From assembly GCA_022784805.1 (NCBI GenBank), contig JALFYG010000019.1, forward strand, positions 1-38,824: a stretch of DNA of 38,824 nt. Reading direction: 5' to 3'. This document shows, in pieces, positions 1 to 7,656 of this stretch. Numbering within the stretch: the first letter of the stretch is position 1; every line of letters begins with the position of its first letter. A program made the position numbers and the translations under genes. This DNA comes from Spirochaetales bacterium (GTDB taxonomy: Bacteria > Spirochaetota > Spirochaetia > Sphaerochaetales > Sphaerochaetaceae). Below the pieces are notes generated by a model, which did not search any database, was not told the origin of the DNA, and saw only the letters and a program-made list of their open reading frames with translations.

Positions 1-19
1 AATTGAGGCATTCATTTTT

Positions 20-63
20 CAGCCTTACATCCTCCACCTTGAAAGGTGGAAGCTTTACGGCTG
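20..63. other. Nested hairpin at the left window edge
   Basis: An inner stem TCCACCTT/AAGGTGGA (33-40 with 43-50) lies inside an outer stem CAGCC/GGCTG (20-24 with 59-63). Nothing in the first 263 bases codes convincingly. The shape resembles structured ends of IS200/IS605-type elements, but no transposase is visible and the sequence to the left is missing, so this is only a structural note. Confidence 0.3.
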
Positions 64-263
64 TTTTTCTGTAAAGAAACATTACCCAAAATAGAGAGGA
101 TGAATGACAGGATCTGATAAAAAGAGTAATGCTTTTTATTATGGAAATAAGAAAAACATGACTCTGTATTCTTTGTCATTCAGTCATTCCATAAAAACCA
201 GCAAACAGTGGCCTTGCTTGCGAGTAAACTGAAGAATAGTGGAAAGAGAATGAAGGAGACAGG

Positions 264-911
264 TTATGAAGAGAAAGCATTTATTTCTTTCTCCAACAGT
301 CTGAATACGTTTGCCACCAAGAATCCGTCTGCAATGGCATGGTTCATTCTGACAGAGAACGGCATCATCAGTCTTGAGTTCTCTTCTCTGTATTTCCCCC
401 AGTTCACGATGGGTGGAAAGTGTAGATATCCGTCTGGAAGCTCGATATGGAGGCTGTCGTAGCTGAGCCAAGGAATGAAGGAGGCATCAAACCAATTGGG
501 ATGACTCTCCGGATCTAGAGAGTAATCGTGGCTTTTCTTGGCTTTTTCAAGATCTTTTAAAGCTTCTCTGTAGAACCGGGAGTAGTCAGGATAGTAATTT
601 GTGTAAACAGGAGTGCAAGTCTCGGTATCTTCATGAAAGACATATTGGATGGGGTTGATTGTGTCATAGAGCACCAGCTCTTCTGTCTGCCAAAGCCAGA
701 CATATTTGTAATCGTCACGGCTATTGAGGACTTTGGATAGAAGATACAGGAAATTAATGTAGAACTTTGTCTCTGTTCTCCTTGAGTATTCAACCAGCTT
801 GGTGACATCCAGCCTTGCGGTTATGGAGAGAGAACATTTACAGTCATTTCTAAAGTGATTAAATACTCCTTTTCTGTAATATGTATCCATATCGACAACT
901 GTATAGCTCAT
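264..911 (-). CDS. Chloramphenicol acetyltransferase-like protein (type A CAT fold)
   Basis: The 215-residue protein matches the usual CAT length of about 210-220. CATs transfer acetyl from acetyl-CoA to a hydroxyl of chloramphenicol in the cytoplasm as trimers. The C-terminal motif NHAIADGFL (190-198) corresponds to the CAT HHAxxDGxH signature. The catalytic histidine (H191) and the structural aspartate (D195) are kept, but the first His is Asn and the last is Leu. The segment FIPWLSYDS (145-153) is also CAT-like. The ATG at 911 follows an AGAGGA ribosome-binding site at good spacing. The gene stands alone downstream of the amino acid transporter, in the same direction. The changed residues mean acetyl transfer to a different acceptor is possible, so resistance should not be assumed. 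The family is clear; the substrate is not. Confidence 0.85.
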   Translation of the reverse strand: MSYTVVDMDTYYRKGVFNHFRNDCKCSLSITARLDVTKLVEYSRRTETKFYINFLYLLSKVLNSRDDYKYVWLWQTEELVLYDTINPIQYVFHEDTETCTPVYTNYYPDYSRFYREALKDLEKAKKSHDYSLDPESHPNWFDASFIPWLSYDSLHIELPDGYLHFPPIVNWGKYREENSRLMMPFSVRMNHAIADGFLVANVFRLLEKEINAFSS

Positions 912-1060
912 ATATTTTCCTCTTCATCATATCAAATAAACAAAAAGGATTATGAAATAAGAGCTCCAATAGTGCAACAAGAGAAATGGAATGCACATTA
1001 TTTTCCTTCGTATGGATAATATGTGGTGAAGAGGATAGGTGTTTATTGGAATAATTTAAT

Positions 1061-1090
1061 GAAAAAGCCCCCCAAGAGAAACTTGAGGGC
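1061..1090 (-). terminator. Intrinsic terminator after the amino acid ABC operon
   Basis: On the minus strand the hairpin GCCCTCAAG / CTTGGGGGGC (loop TTTCT) is followed directly by TTTTTC. It lies 11 bases after the stop of the ATPase gene. Bases 912-1060, between it and the CAT-like gene, show no other feature. Confidence 0.8.
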
Positions 1091-1100
1091 TTACCTTAAG

Positions 1101-1850
1101 TCAAGCTTGTTTTTTATCAGAAAGGAACCTGGATAAGAACTCTTTTGTTCTCTCTTTCTTTGGATTATTAAATACATCCATAGGGTTTCCATCTTCCTCG
1201 ATCCTGCCGTCTGCCATGAATATGACTCTATTGGATACATCCCTGGCAAAGGCCATTTCATGGGTTACAACAAGCATTGTCATGCCACTGGAAGCCAAGC
1301 TTTTCATAACATCCAACACTTCTCCAACCATTTCTGGGTCGAGAGCGGAAGTAGGCTCATCAAAAAGAAGAATCTCAGGACTCATAGCAAGAGCGCGTGC
1401 AATAGCTACTCTCTGCTTCTGTCCTCCAGACAGCTGACGTGGTTTGGCATTGATATACTGGGACATACCTACCTTTGAAAGGTACTCGAGAGCAATTTTT
1501 TTAGCTTCATCTTTCTTTCTCTTTAATACACATGTCTGCCCAACAATACAGTTATCCAAGACATCAAGATTATTGAATAGATTGAAGCTCTGGAAGACCA
1601 TACCAACTTTAGTGCGGTAATTGTCTTCGTTAACCTCACCCTTGAGAACATTCTTTCCATGGAAATAAATATTTCCTCCAGTGGCCTCTTCTAGCATGTT
1701 GATGCACCTGAGAAGAGTAGATTTTCCACTGCCTGATGAGCCTATGATGCTTATTACGTCTCCCTTATACACAGAGAAATCGATATCTTTTAATACATCA
1801 TTAGTTCCAAATGATTTTACAAGGTGTTCCACCTTCAAGAGTTCTTCCAT
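1101..1850 (-). CDS. Polar amino acid ABC transporter, ATP-binding subunit (GlnQ/HisP type)
   Basis: The 249-residue cytoplasmic ATPase powers uptake through the permease encoded just upstream. The ABC motifs are complete and in order: Walker A GSSGSGKST (37-45), Q-loop FQSFN (86-90), signature LSGGQ (140-144), Walker B LLFDEP (161-166), D-loop SALD and a switch histidine in VVTHEM. Length and motif spelling are those of the polar amino acid (PAAT) ATPases. The ATG overlaps the permease stop by one base (TGATG), which indicates translational coupling. It is the last gene of the operon and ends in an intrinsic terminator. The substrate cannot be read from an ATPase. Confidence 0.95.
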   Translation of the reverse strand: MEELLKVEHLVKSFGTNDVLKDIDFSVYKGDVISIIGSSGSGKSTLLRCINMLEEATGGNIYFHGKNVLKGEVNEDNYRTKVGMVFQSFNLFNNLDVLDNCIVGQTCVLKRKKDEAKKIALEYLSKVGMSQYINAKPRQLSGGQKQRVAIARALAMSPEILLFDEPTSALDPEMVGEVLDVMKSLASSGMTMLVVTHEMAFARDVSNRVIFMADGRIEEDGNPMDVFNNPKKERTKEFLSRFLSDKKQA

Positions 1851-2650
1851 CAGTGTGTGCCTCCTGTAGTTTTATTATACTTGGTCATGCCACTGGTGAA
1901 AGCTAGGGTATCGGAAGTGGCAAGATCGAAGTTTGCAGGTCCATCCATCTTATTCTCCACCCATCTGAGAATTCTTGAACAAGTGAATGTAAGAATAAAA
2001 TAGATGATCATTGTTACAGTTGCAGCTTCAAAATAAGTGTAGAGAGCACCTGAGATGCTCTTGAATGTAAAGAAGAGCTCAACTGTTCCTATGATTGATA
2101 GGACACAGGTATCTTTAATATTAATGATAAGGTTATTGCCAATCTGTGGCATGATATTTCTTAGAGCTTGAGGAAGTATGACCTTCATCATGGTCTGGAC
2201 ATGATTCATGCCGATGGCCTTTGCGCCTTCTGTCTGTCCCTTATCGATACTTAGGATTCCACCTCTTACAGTCTCTGCCATATATGCACCTGTGTTTATG
2301 GAAACAATAAGAATAGCAGCGCTCCACATGGAGAGGTTGATGTTAAATAGCTGAGCCATTCCATAGTAGATGAAGGCAGCCTGAAGCATCATCGGAGTTC
2401 CTCTGAAGATCTCTACATATGCATCAAGAATCCATTTGACAATTCTTAGAAGAGCTCTTTTGATCATACCGGAACTCTTCTTTGGCTCTGTAGTCTGTAC
2501 TAGTCCTACTGCAAAACCAATTATACACCCCAAAAGTGTGCAGACAATGGCGATAATCATTGTTGTAGCGGCCCCGTTAAGGAGGGAGCCGCTATAACGC
2601 TGGAGAATGTACCACATTCTCTGGAAGAAATTCATCTGTGATATAGTCAT
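1850..2650 (-). CDS. Polar amino acid ABC transporter, permease subunit
   Basis: The 266-residue inner-membrane protein has about five hydrophobic segments. It shows the PAAT permease hallmarks FRGTPMMLQ (82-90) and the ATPase-docking EAA loop EGAKAIGMNH (141-150) followed by ILPQA. It sits between the binding-protein and ATPase genes, 18 bases after the former. The ATG at 2650 is preceded by AAAGGA at about 11 bases. A second Met five codons in is a possible start. A single permease suggests a homodimeric channel, unless a partner lies elsewhere. Confidence 0.93.
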   Translation of the reverse strand: MTISQMNFFQRMWYILQRYSGSLLNGAATTMIIAIVCTLLGCIIGFAVGLVQTTEPKKSSGMIKRALLRIVKWILDAYVEIFRGTPMMLQAAFIYYGMAQLFNINLSMWSAAILIVSINTGAYMAETVRGGILSIDKGQTEGAKAIGMNHVQTMMKVILPQALRNIMPQIGNNLIINIKDTCVLSIIGTVELFFTFKSISGALYTYFEAATVTMIIYFILTFTCSRILRWVENKMDGPANFDLATSDTLAFTSGMTKYNKTTGGTH

Positions 2651-2668
2651 CAGATCGTAGTTCCTTTA

Positions 2669-3514
2669 TTAGTTTGAAAGAGGCTGGACGGAGATAGCTT
2701 CATCCATCATGGCGTTAAAGTCTTCAACTGTAAGAGTAGCAAGTACTCCATTGATTGCTTCTGTCAGTGCTGTGTTGCTCTTTGATACAGAGATACCAAT
2801 GTTGATTTCTTCCTGGCTTACGACGAAGTTGTCGGAAGAATTTGTGAAATCCAGAAGGCGGAATGAAGGGTAGGCGACAAGAGCAGCCTGGGCTGTAGGC
2901 ATATCTGTGCAGATGAGATCAACTCTGCCTGCAGAGAGTGCGACTAGCATTGCTGGAGCGCTTTCCTGAGCTGGAAGAATGTTTGCCTTCTCAATCTGAG
3001 GAAGACATACATCATACCACACTGTATTCTGCTGGCTTGTACATACAGCTCCCTTAAGGTCTGAGATACCCTTTGCGCTCTCATACTGGCTTCCTTCGTT
3101 TACAAGACAAACGATGGATGCATAGTAGTAAGGAGTTGTAAAATCGACCATCTGGAGTCTGTCAGATGTGATGGACTGACCAGCGATTACACAGTCAACT
3201 GTACCAGACTGAACAGCTGGAACAAGGGAATCCCAATCGAGCTTTACGATTTCCAGCTCTTTTCCAAGCTTTTCTGCAATAAGCTTTGCCATCATTACGT
3301 CATATCCATATGCATATTCAGTGCTGCCGCTGATCTTTACTGCACCGTTGCTATCAGTAGTCTGAGTCCAGTTATATGGAGCATATCCGCATTCCATGGC
3401 TACTCTGAGTGTATTAGCTGAAGAAGCTGTTTCTTCCTTTGATCCATTTGCAAAAACAAAAGCGACGGAAAGAGCAAGAACTAATAGTACTGAAGCGATT
3501 TTTTTAGCGTTCAT
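2669..3514 (-). CDS. Polar amino acid ABC transporter, periplasmic substrate-binding protein
   Basis: The mature protein belongs to the bacterial solute-binding family 3: a GYAPYNW segment near the start, GYDVMMAKLIAEKLGK, and the TSDRLQMVDFTTPYY motif that closes the ligand pocket. It should capture an amino acid for the permease and ATPase that follow. The start was moved inside a longer frame to the ATG at 3514. This one has an AGGGAGA ribosome-binding site and begins a clean signal peptide, MNAKKIASVLLVLALSVAFV, ending before N at VFA/N. There is no lipobox cysteine, so it is probably a soluble periplasmic protein. A good promoter precedes it. The protein is 281 residues, normal for the family. 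Confidence 0.93.
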   Translation of the reverse strand: MNAKKIASVLLVLALSVAFVFANGSKEETASSANTLRVAMECGYAPYNWTQTTDSNGAVKISGSTEYAYGYDVMMAKLIAEKLGKELEIVKLDWDSLVPAVQSGTVDCVIAGQSITSDRLQMVDFTTPYYYASIVCLVNEGSQYESAKGISDLKGAVCTSQQNTVWYDVCLPQIEKANILPAQESAPAMLVALSAGRVDLICTDMPTAQAALVAYPSFRLLDFTNSSDNFVVSQEEINIGISVSKSNTALTEAINGVLATLTVEDFNAMMDEAISVQPLSN

Positions 3515-3552
3515 TTCAATTATCTCCCTAAAGATACAAGTAGGATGATGAG

Positions 3553-3581
3553 ACAATACTCTTTTGTTAACGAATGGTCAA
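3553..3581 (-). promoter_or_regulatory. Sigma-70-type promoter of the amino acid ABC operon
   Basis: On the minus strand TTGACC (3581-3576) and TATTGT (3558-3553) are separated by 17 bases. The predicted start lies about 30 bases before the binding-protein ATG. Hexamers and spacing both fit well. Confidence 0.65.
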
Positions 3582-3602
3582 GATGTTAATAAATAATATT
3601 TA

Positions 3603-3620
3603 ATGTTATTATAATAACAT
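3603..3620. promoter_or_regulatory. Perfect 18-bp palindrome upstream of the amino acid ABC promoter
   Basis: ATGTTATTATAATAACAT is a perfect inverted repeat centred about 30 bases upstream of the -35 hexamer at 3581. The place suits an activator or repressor dimer. The sequence is all A/T apart from one G and one C, so a role is not certain. Confidence 0.4.
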
Positions 3621-3720
3621 AATTAAGATAAATCTATGATTGTTTAATGGCGCCAAAAGAAATAAATCAGGGACACACAAAGTATTTAGTTGGAAATTGC
3701 AAGTGATTAGAGAAATAGAA

Positions 3721-3753
3721 AGACCTCAAAAGGCTCTTGTACCCTTGAGGTCT
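3721..3753 (-). terminator. Intrinsic terminator after the hydroxyacid dehydrogenase gene
   Basis: AGACCTCAA (3721-3729) pairs with TTGAGGTCT (3745-3753). On the minus strand the stem is followed by TTTCTATTTCTCT. It lies about 30 bases past the dehydrogenase stop and closes the minus-strand catabolic operon. Confidence 0.7.
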
Positions 3754-3784
3754 AAGATTTTAACTGGGAGTTTTACAATAAATA

Positions 3785-4759
3785 CTACTTGTTCACAACG
3801 TTTTGAGGTTTACCCTCGATGAATGTCTTTACGTTGTCTGACGTAACGCTCATTATCCTTTCTCTTGCTTCCTTTGCTCCCCATGACATATGAGGTGTAA
3901 TAATGCAGTTCTTTGCCTTTAATAACGGGTTGTCTCCCTTGATCGGTTCAGTAGAGACAACGTCCAAAGCCGCACCACCTACTTTGCCGCTATTAAGTGC
4001 ATCAGCAAGATCTTGCTCGACGACAAGTTGTCCACGGGAATTATTTACAATAAGTACTCCGTCTTTCATCTGCGCAATGGTATCCTTATTTATCAATCCC
4101 ATTGTGTCAGGAAACAGAGGGCAATGAAGAGCGATTACATCAGACTCTCTATAGAGTTCTTCTCTGGTGACATATTTAAATCCTTCTTCAACAAACTTTG
4201 GGTTTTCAAAGTTGTCGTTGACAATGACATTCATGTTAAGAGCCTTGGCAATTTCTCCCGTTCTATGTCCGATTCTTCCAAATCCGATGATACCAATTGT
4301 CTTGGAAGCCAATTCAATAAGAGGGTAGTCCCAAAAACACCAGTCGATATTATTTTCCCATCTGCCATTATGGACTGCTTCGGAGTGATGCCCAATGTGA
4401 TGGCAAAGTTCAAGAAGCAGAGCAATTGCAAATTGAGAAACACTATCAGTGCCATAAGTAGGAACATTAGAAACCGGAATTCCTTTCTCTTTTGCATAAT
4501 TTACATCAACTACATTGTATCCTGTTGCCAATAGGGCCACGAAACGTATATTAGGACATCTATCGAATACTTCTTTGTTAATTGGAGTTTTATTTGTAAT
4601 TACTATATCTGCATCTCCAATTCTTCGTACTATTTCATCGACATCTCCAACAGGTGTTCTGTCAAAACAGACAAAATCACCGTGAGCTTTAAAACAATCC
4701 CAACTAAGATCGCCAGGGTTTTCTGTATAACCATCTAATACAACTATTTTGTGATTCAT
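3785..4759 (-). CDS. NAD-dependent D-2-hydroxyacid dehydrogenase
   Basis: The 324-residue cytoplasmic oxidoreductase interconverts a D-2-hydroxyacid and its 2-oxo acid. The Rossmann motif GFGRIG (159-164) binds NAD(H), and the catalytic triad of the family is present: R242 in NNSRGQ, E271 in STEP and H290 in TPHMSW. Length is typical of hydroxypyruvate/glycerate dehydrogenase relatives. It is the last gene of a minus-strand operon with two TIM-barrel isomerases. An intrinsic terminator-like hairpin stands just before its ribosome-binding site (AGGAT), so it may be made in smaller amounts than the genes before it. In this setting a sugar-acid or small hydroxyacid intermediate is the likely substrate; this is inferred from neighbours. 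Confidence 0.93.
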   Translation of the reverse strand: MNHKIVVLDGYTENPGDLSWDCFKAHGDFVCFDRTPVGDVDEIVRRIGDADIVITNKTPINKEVFDRCPNIRFVALLATGYNVVDVNYAKEKGIPVSNVPTYGTDSVSQFAIALLLELCHHIGHHSEAVHNGRWENNIDWCFWDYPLIELASKTIGIIGFGRIGHRTGEIAKALNMNVIVNDNFENPKFVEEGFKYVTREELYRESDVIALHCPLFPDTMGLINKDTIAQMKDGVLIVNNSRGQLVVEQDLADALNSGKVGGAALDVVSTEPIKGDNPLLKAKNCIITPHMSWGAKEARERIMSVTSDNVKTFIEGKPQNVVNK

Positions 4760-4778
4760 TAATATTATCCTATATAAA

Positions 4779-4805
4779 AAGAGGTAAAGGGTTCCTTTAC
4801 CTCTT
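4779..4805 (-). terminator. Terminator-like hairpin between two operon genes (possible attenuator)
   Basis: AAGAGGTAAAGG (4779-4790) and CCTTTACCTCTT (4794-4805) form a perfect 12-bp stem with a 3-base loop. On the minus strand it is followed by TTTTTATATA. It directly follows the isomerase stop codon and precedes the dehydrogenase start by only 19 bases. Confidence 0.75.
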
Positions 4806-4810
4806 CCAAA

Positions 4811-5758
4811 TTACTTAAAGAGCTCGTTCTCAATATGCTTCCAAAGATCCATGTAATCTCCTGAATACCTATATTTATCGATATCCAGTCTATCGGCGAT
4901 TTCAATGAATTTGTCTGTGATTCTATTGTTTGCTTCAAATGTTGAAACAACACCTGTTCTTGTAGGGGATGTATCTGAAACAATATATCCTTGATAATCA
5001 AACTTTTTGAGGTAGTAGACAAATTCAAGGTATTCGAGAATGTGTTTTGACCCTGTGAAGTAGTCCCAATCCCACTTTCCATCATTGTCATTCATGTGGA
5101 CATAGTATGGAATATTACAACTGTGTAGGAGGGCAAGCTCTTCAGCTGGATTCTTTCCACCATATAGTACATGTCCGACATCAATCGTTACCCCCAAACC
5201 TTTCTTGCCAATTTGATCGATAAGAAGAACAGTTTTTGCTGCATCGAATAAGAAACAAGTACCTCTTGTTTCTGAAGGTTTAAATTCAATAAAAGTAGTG
5301 ATTTCAGGCTTATAGGAAGCAGCTTCGCTGAAAGCCTCCTTTAAATATTCCCAGCATTTGATGTAATCAGCTTGGAAAGCAAACTCATACCCGTCACCGA
5401 GAGGGCAGACTGTAATCTGGTTGACACCGATTGCTTCTGCAAAATCTTTTCCTTCTTTAATAAAAGAAATAGCCCTATCTCTTACTTCTTTTACAGGAGA
5501 TGTGATACCACCCATTCTAAATTCAGGTTCAGCTTTAATGTTGACATTCACAGCTGAAATAGCCAATCCATATTTATCCATAAGGGCCTTGGTTTCTTCT
5601 GGAGAAGAGACTTCATAAGGATACACACACTCCATTGCGGAAATACCCTTAATTTGCTTTGCCATTGCAAATTTTTCCTCGAGAGTAAGCAATGTGTTGT
5701 ACTCATGGAAACGGTCTTTGGTTTTGCTCAAAAAAGATGAGATTACAGAATACTTCAT
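4811..5758 (-). CDS. Sugar phosphate isomerase/epimerase-like TIM-barrel protein (315 aa)
   Basis: It belongs to the xylose-isomerase-like TIM-barrel superfamily, whose members use a divalent metal to isomerise, epimerise, dehydrate or decarboxylate sugars and sugar acids. The expected metal-ligand positions are occupied: E158 in FIEFKPSE, D193 and H196 in TIDVGH, H221 in YVHMNDNDG, and D262 in VSDTSPTR, where Glu is more usual. The ATG at 5758 has an AAGGAGT ribosome-binding site. It follows the other isomerase by 19 bases. The two share a fold but little sequence, so they probably catalyse different steps. The reaction cannot be named from sequence; decarboxylation of a 3-oxo acid and 2-/3-oxo acid isomerisation are both known in the superfamily. 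Confidence 0.85.
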   Translation of the reverse strand: MKYSVISSFLSKTKDRFHEYNTLLTLEEKFAMAKQIKGISAMECVYPYEVSSPEETKALMDKYGLAISAVNVNIKAEPEFRMGGITSPVKEVRDRAISFIKEGKDFAEAIGVNQITVCPLGDGYEFAFQADYIKCWEYLKEAFSEAASYKPEITTFIEFKPSETRGTCFLFDAAKTVLLIDQIGKKGLGVTIDVGHVLYGGKNPAEELALLHSCNIPYYVHMNDNDGKWDWDYFTGSKHILEYLEFVYYLKKFDYQGYIVSDTSPTRTGVVSTFEANNRITDKFIEIADRLDIDKYRYSGDYMDLWKHIENELFK

Positions 5759-5777
5759 AAATAACTCCTTTTGTTTT

Positions 5778-6614
5778 TTATTTTAGTAACTCTTCGAGAT
5801 ATTTCTTACCGAACGAGTATTCGCTATCAACTAAGTCTGGGGTTGTCACTATTTCAAGATCAAGGGAACCCTGGTAGCCATTTTCCTTCAAGCCATTGAT
5901 TACGCTTTTCCAAGGTATATTGCCTTTTCCTGGTGCCAATGCAAGATTTTCGAAAGTAAAATTATCTTTTAAATGGGTTCCAAAAACTTTTGAACTAAGT
6001 TTTGAAGGAATTAACTCAATTCTTTCTTTGCTTGCCCAGGCATGACCAGTATCAAAATTAAGGCCTAGATTTTCCTTTCCACTATCACTGATTAATCTCA
6101 ATAACCCATCAGTGTTTTGCAAAATAGAACCAGGAACAATCTCCATCGCAAGACGCATATTACCATCGTCAGCAATTTCACAAAAAGTGGATATTTTCTC
6201 TACAAATCTATCCCAGATCCTTTTGTATTCCCCTGGACCATAGGAATGTCCTTCTGTTTCAAAAGGTCCACCAATCGGCAAAGTTATAGTAGAAGAATCA
6301 AGAATAGAATTTATTTCTACAATTCTCTTCATTTCTTCATAACCATAATCCGAGAAAAGCATGTCCTCTGTCTTTGTTGCATACAGAAGAAAATGCGCTA
6401 CAAACTGAGTTTCTTTCATGCCTAAGTCGTTTGCGGCTTTTTTTAATTCCGGTGCGTCTTTTGTCCATTCAGAAAGCTTTTCTTTTTTATATATCTCTCC
6501 TTGATAGCCATCAAATCCTGATTTCTTCAGTTTGTGTATTGCTTGAATGTAATCACTTACTGTGAAATCTGTGGTAAAAACAGAAAAAACATATGCAGGT
6601 GAAACTCCGAACAT
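5778..6614 (-). CDS. Sugar phosphate isomerase/epimerase-like TIM-barrel protein (278 aa)
   Basis: This second xylose-isomerase-like TIM barrel has the complete metal site of the epimerase families: E158 in AMEIV, D188 and H191 in NFDTGH, H214 in GTHLKDN and E254 in LDLEI. The frame stays open upstream to a TTG at 6644, but that stretch overlaps the operator. The ATG at 6614 has GAGGA at the right distance and starts MFGVSPAYVF, so it was chosen. It is the first gene of the minus-strand operon and diverges from the BKACE gene. A promoter (6657-6686) and an operator (6632-6647) precede it. Role inferred: an isomerisation or epimerisation early in the pathway. Confidence 0.87.
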   Translation of the reverse strand: MFGVSPAYVFSVFTTDFTVSDYIQAIHKLKKSGFDGYQGEIYKKEKLSEWTKDAPELKKAANDLGMKETQFVAHFLLYATKTEDMLFSDYGYEEMKRIVEINSILDSSTITLPIGGPFETEGHSYGPGEYKRIWDRFVEKISTFCEIADDGNMRLAMEIVPGSILQNTDGLLRLISDSGKENLGLNFDTGHAWASKERIELIPSKLSSKVFGTHLKDNFTFENLALAPGKGNIPWKSVINGLKENGYQGSLDLEIVTTPDLVDSEYSFGKKYLEELLK

Positions 6615-6631
6615 TCTTATCCTCATAAAAC

Positions 6632-6647
6632 ATTTTGTATTCAAAAT
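6632..6647. promoter_or_regulatory. Operator copy 1 (15 of 16 bases of the palindrome)
   Basis: ATTTTGTATTCAAAAT differs from the perfect palindrome at 11551 by one base. It lies just downstream of the -10 of the minus-strand promoter, over or beyond the start of transcription, where a repressor would block transcription of the isomerase operon. Confidence 0.75.
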
Positions 6648-6656
6648 TATTAATTT

Positions 6657-6686
6657 ATATTAGATGTCTATTTTTGTATCTGTCAA
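6657..6686 (-). promoter_or_regulatory. Promoter of the isomerase/dehydrogenase operon
   Basis: On the minus strand TTGACA (6686-6681) and TAATAT (6662-6657) stand 18 bases apart. The operator at 6632-6647 begins about 10 bases downstream. Confidence 0.6.
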
Positions 6687-6693
6687 GAAAAAC

Positions 6694-6721
6694 TTGACTT
6701 ATGAAACGGTCTTAATAGAAT
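6694..6721 (+). promoter_or_regulatory. Promoter of the BKACE-GntR-GntR unit
   Basis: TTGACT (6694-6699), 16 bases, TAGAAT (6716-6721). The GTATAC core of an operator follows 5 bases later, the same layout as at the transporter promoter (11522-11549). Confidence 0.65.
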
Positions 6722-6736
6722 AAATGTATACAAAAT
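6721..6736. promoter_or_regulatory. Operator copy 2 (right half conserved)
   Basis: TAAATGTATACAAAAT keeps the GTATAC core and the whole right arm but only one base of the left arm (12 of 16). It directly follows the -10 hexamer, so it is probably a weaker site of the same regulator. Confidence 0.6.
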
Positions 6737-6753
6737 TTTATTGGAGGTTTTAT

Positions 6754-7581
6754 ATGAAACGAAAAATAATCATTGCTGTTGCACCTGTCGCCCATATGGA
6801 GAAGAGAGTTCCAGAAGGGGTGATTAATCCTGTTGACCCAGATTCTTTGGCAGAAGAAGTCGTAAAATGTGCAGAAAACGGAGCCTCCCTCGTACATCTC
6901 CATGTAAGGGACAACAAAGGGCATATCGTAGGTAATCTTGATACATTTTCATATACTATCAATAAAATTAGGGAAAAAAGTGATATAATCATTCAAGGTT
7001 CGACTGGAGGTGTATCGGATCTTTCTCTTGATGCTCGGTCTGTTTCTGTTGAGCATCCTCTTGTCCAAATGGCGTCATTAAATATGGGCACTACAAATTT
7101 TGGAGAGTCTATTTATGTTAATAGTTATCCAGATATCAGATATTGGGCTAATAAAATGAAAAAGTATGATGTGGTTCCTGAATTAGAAATTTTTGATACA
7201 TCAATGATTGATACATGTTTGATGATGAGAGAAGAAGGAGTCCTTTCAGATCCTCTTCATTTTAATTTTTCTCTTGGATTTAAAGGATGTATGGCAGCTA
7301 CGGCAGATAATCTTTATATTCTTAAATCAAAACTCCCGCTTGGAGCAAAGTGGTCGATTCTTCATGAGGGAATGAATGATTTGAGCCTATTGGCTGCTGC
7401 AATATCTTTTGGTGCTACAGGTATTCGAGTAGGGTATGAAGATGGCTTCTATTTAGGTGAAAATCGAACAGCAAGCAACAGTGAACTTGTTGCAGCTGCT
7501 GCAGAATTAGTAAAAATGATGGGGTGTGAAGTGGCTACAATAGATGAGGCATATAATATACTTGAAATGCACCGAAAATAA
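6754..7581 (+). CDS. BKACE (DUF849) beta-keto acid cleavage enzyme
   Basis: The 275-residue protein belongs to the DUF849 family. Its characterised members condense a beta-keto acid with acetyl-CoA and split it to acetoacetate and a new acyl-CoA; the 3-keto-5-aminohexanoate cleavage enzyme Kce is the prototype. The zinc-binding pair H48-L-H50 in LVHLHVRD and the acidic residue E229 in RVGYEDG stand at almost the same positions as Kce H46, H48 and E230. The ATG at 6754 is preceded by TTGGAGG at 6 bases. An upstream in-frame ATG lies within the operator and was rejected. It heads a unit with two GntR regulators. In this locus the substrate may be a 3-oxo sugar acid or its phosphate, which is inferred only from the neighbouring DUF1537 kinase. 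Confidence 0.9.
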   Translation: MKRKIIIAVAPVAHMEKRVPEGVINPVDPDSLAEEVVKCAENGASLVHLHVRDNKGHIVGNLDTFSYTINKIREKSDIIIQGSTGGVSDLSLDARSVSVEHPLVQMASLNMGTTNFGESIYVNSYPDIRYWANKMKKYDVVPELEIFDTSMIDTCLMMREEGVLSDPLHFNFSLGFKGCMAATADNLYILKSKLPLGAKWSILHEGMNDLSLLAAAISFGATGIRVGYEDGFYLGENRTASNSELVAAAAELVKMMGCEVATIDEAYNILEMHRK

Positions 7582-7588
7582 TATTAAG

Positions 7589-7617
7589 TTGTTGTAGTAT
7601 GAGGGCCTGTATATATT
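7589..7617 (+). promoter_or_regulatory. Possible internal promoter for the GntR pair
   Basis: TTGTTG (7589-7594), 17 bases, TATATT (7612-7617) lie in the 75-base gap before the first GntR gene. They would allow the regulators to be made when the upstream promoter is repressed. Confidence 0.4.
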
Positions 7618-7656
7618 AAAGTACGTTGCCCGTCATCTTAAGGGGACTACTTTTTT

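Noticed and set aside
4013..4534. 173-codon frame on the plus strand
   Set aside because: It is the reverse shadow of the hydroxyacid dehydrogenase gene, which has all catalytic motifs.
6615..6644. TTG start giving ten more residues to the isomerase
   Set aside because: The extension runs through the operator and has no ribosome-binding site. The ATG at 6614 has one.
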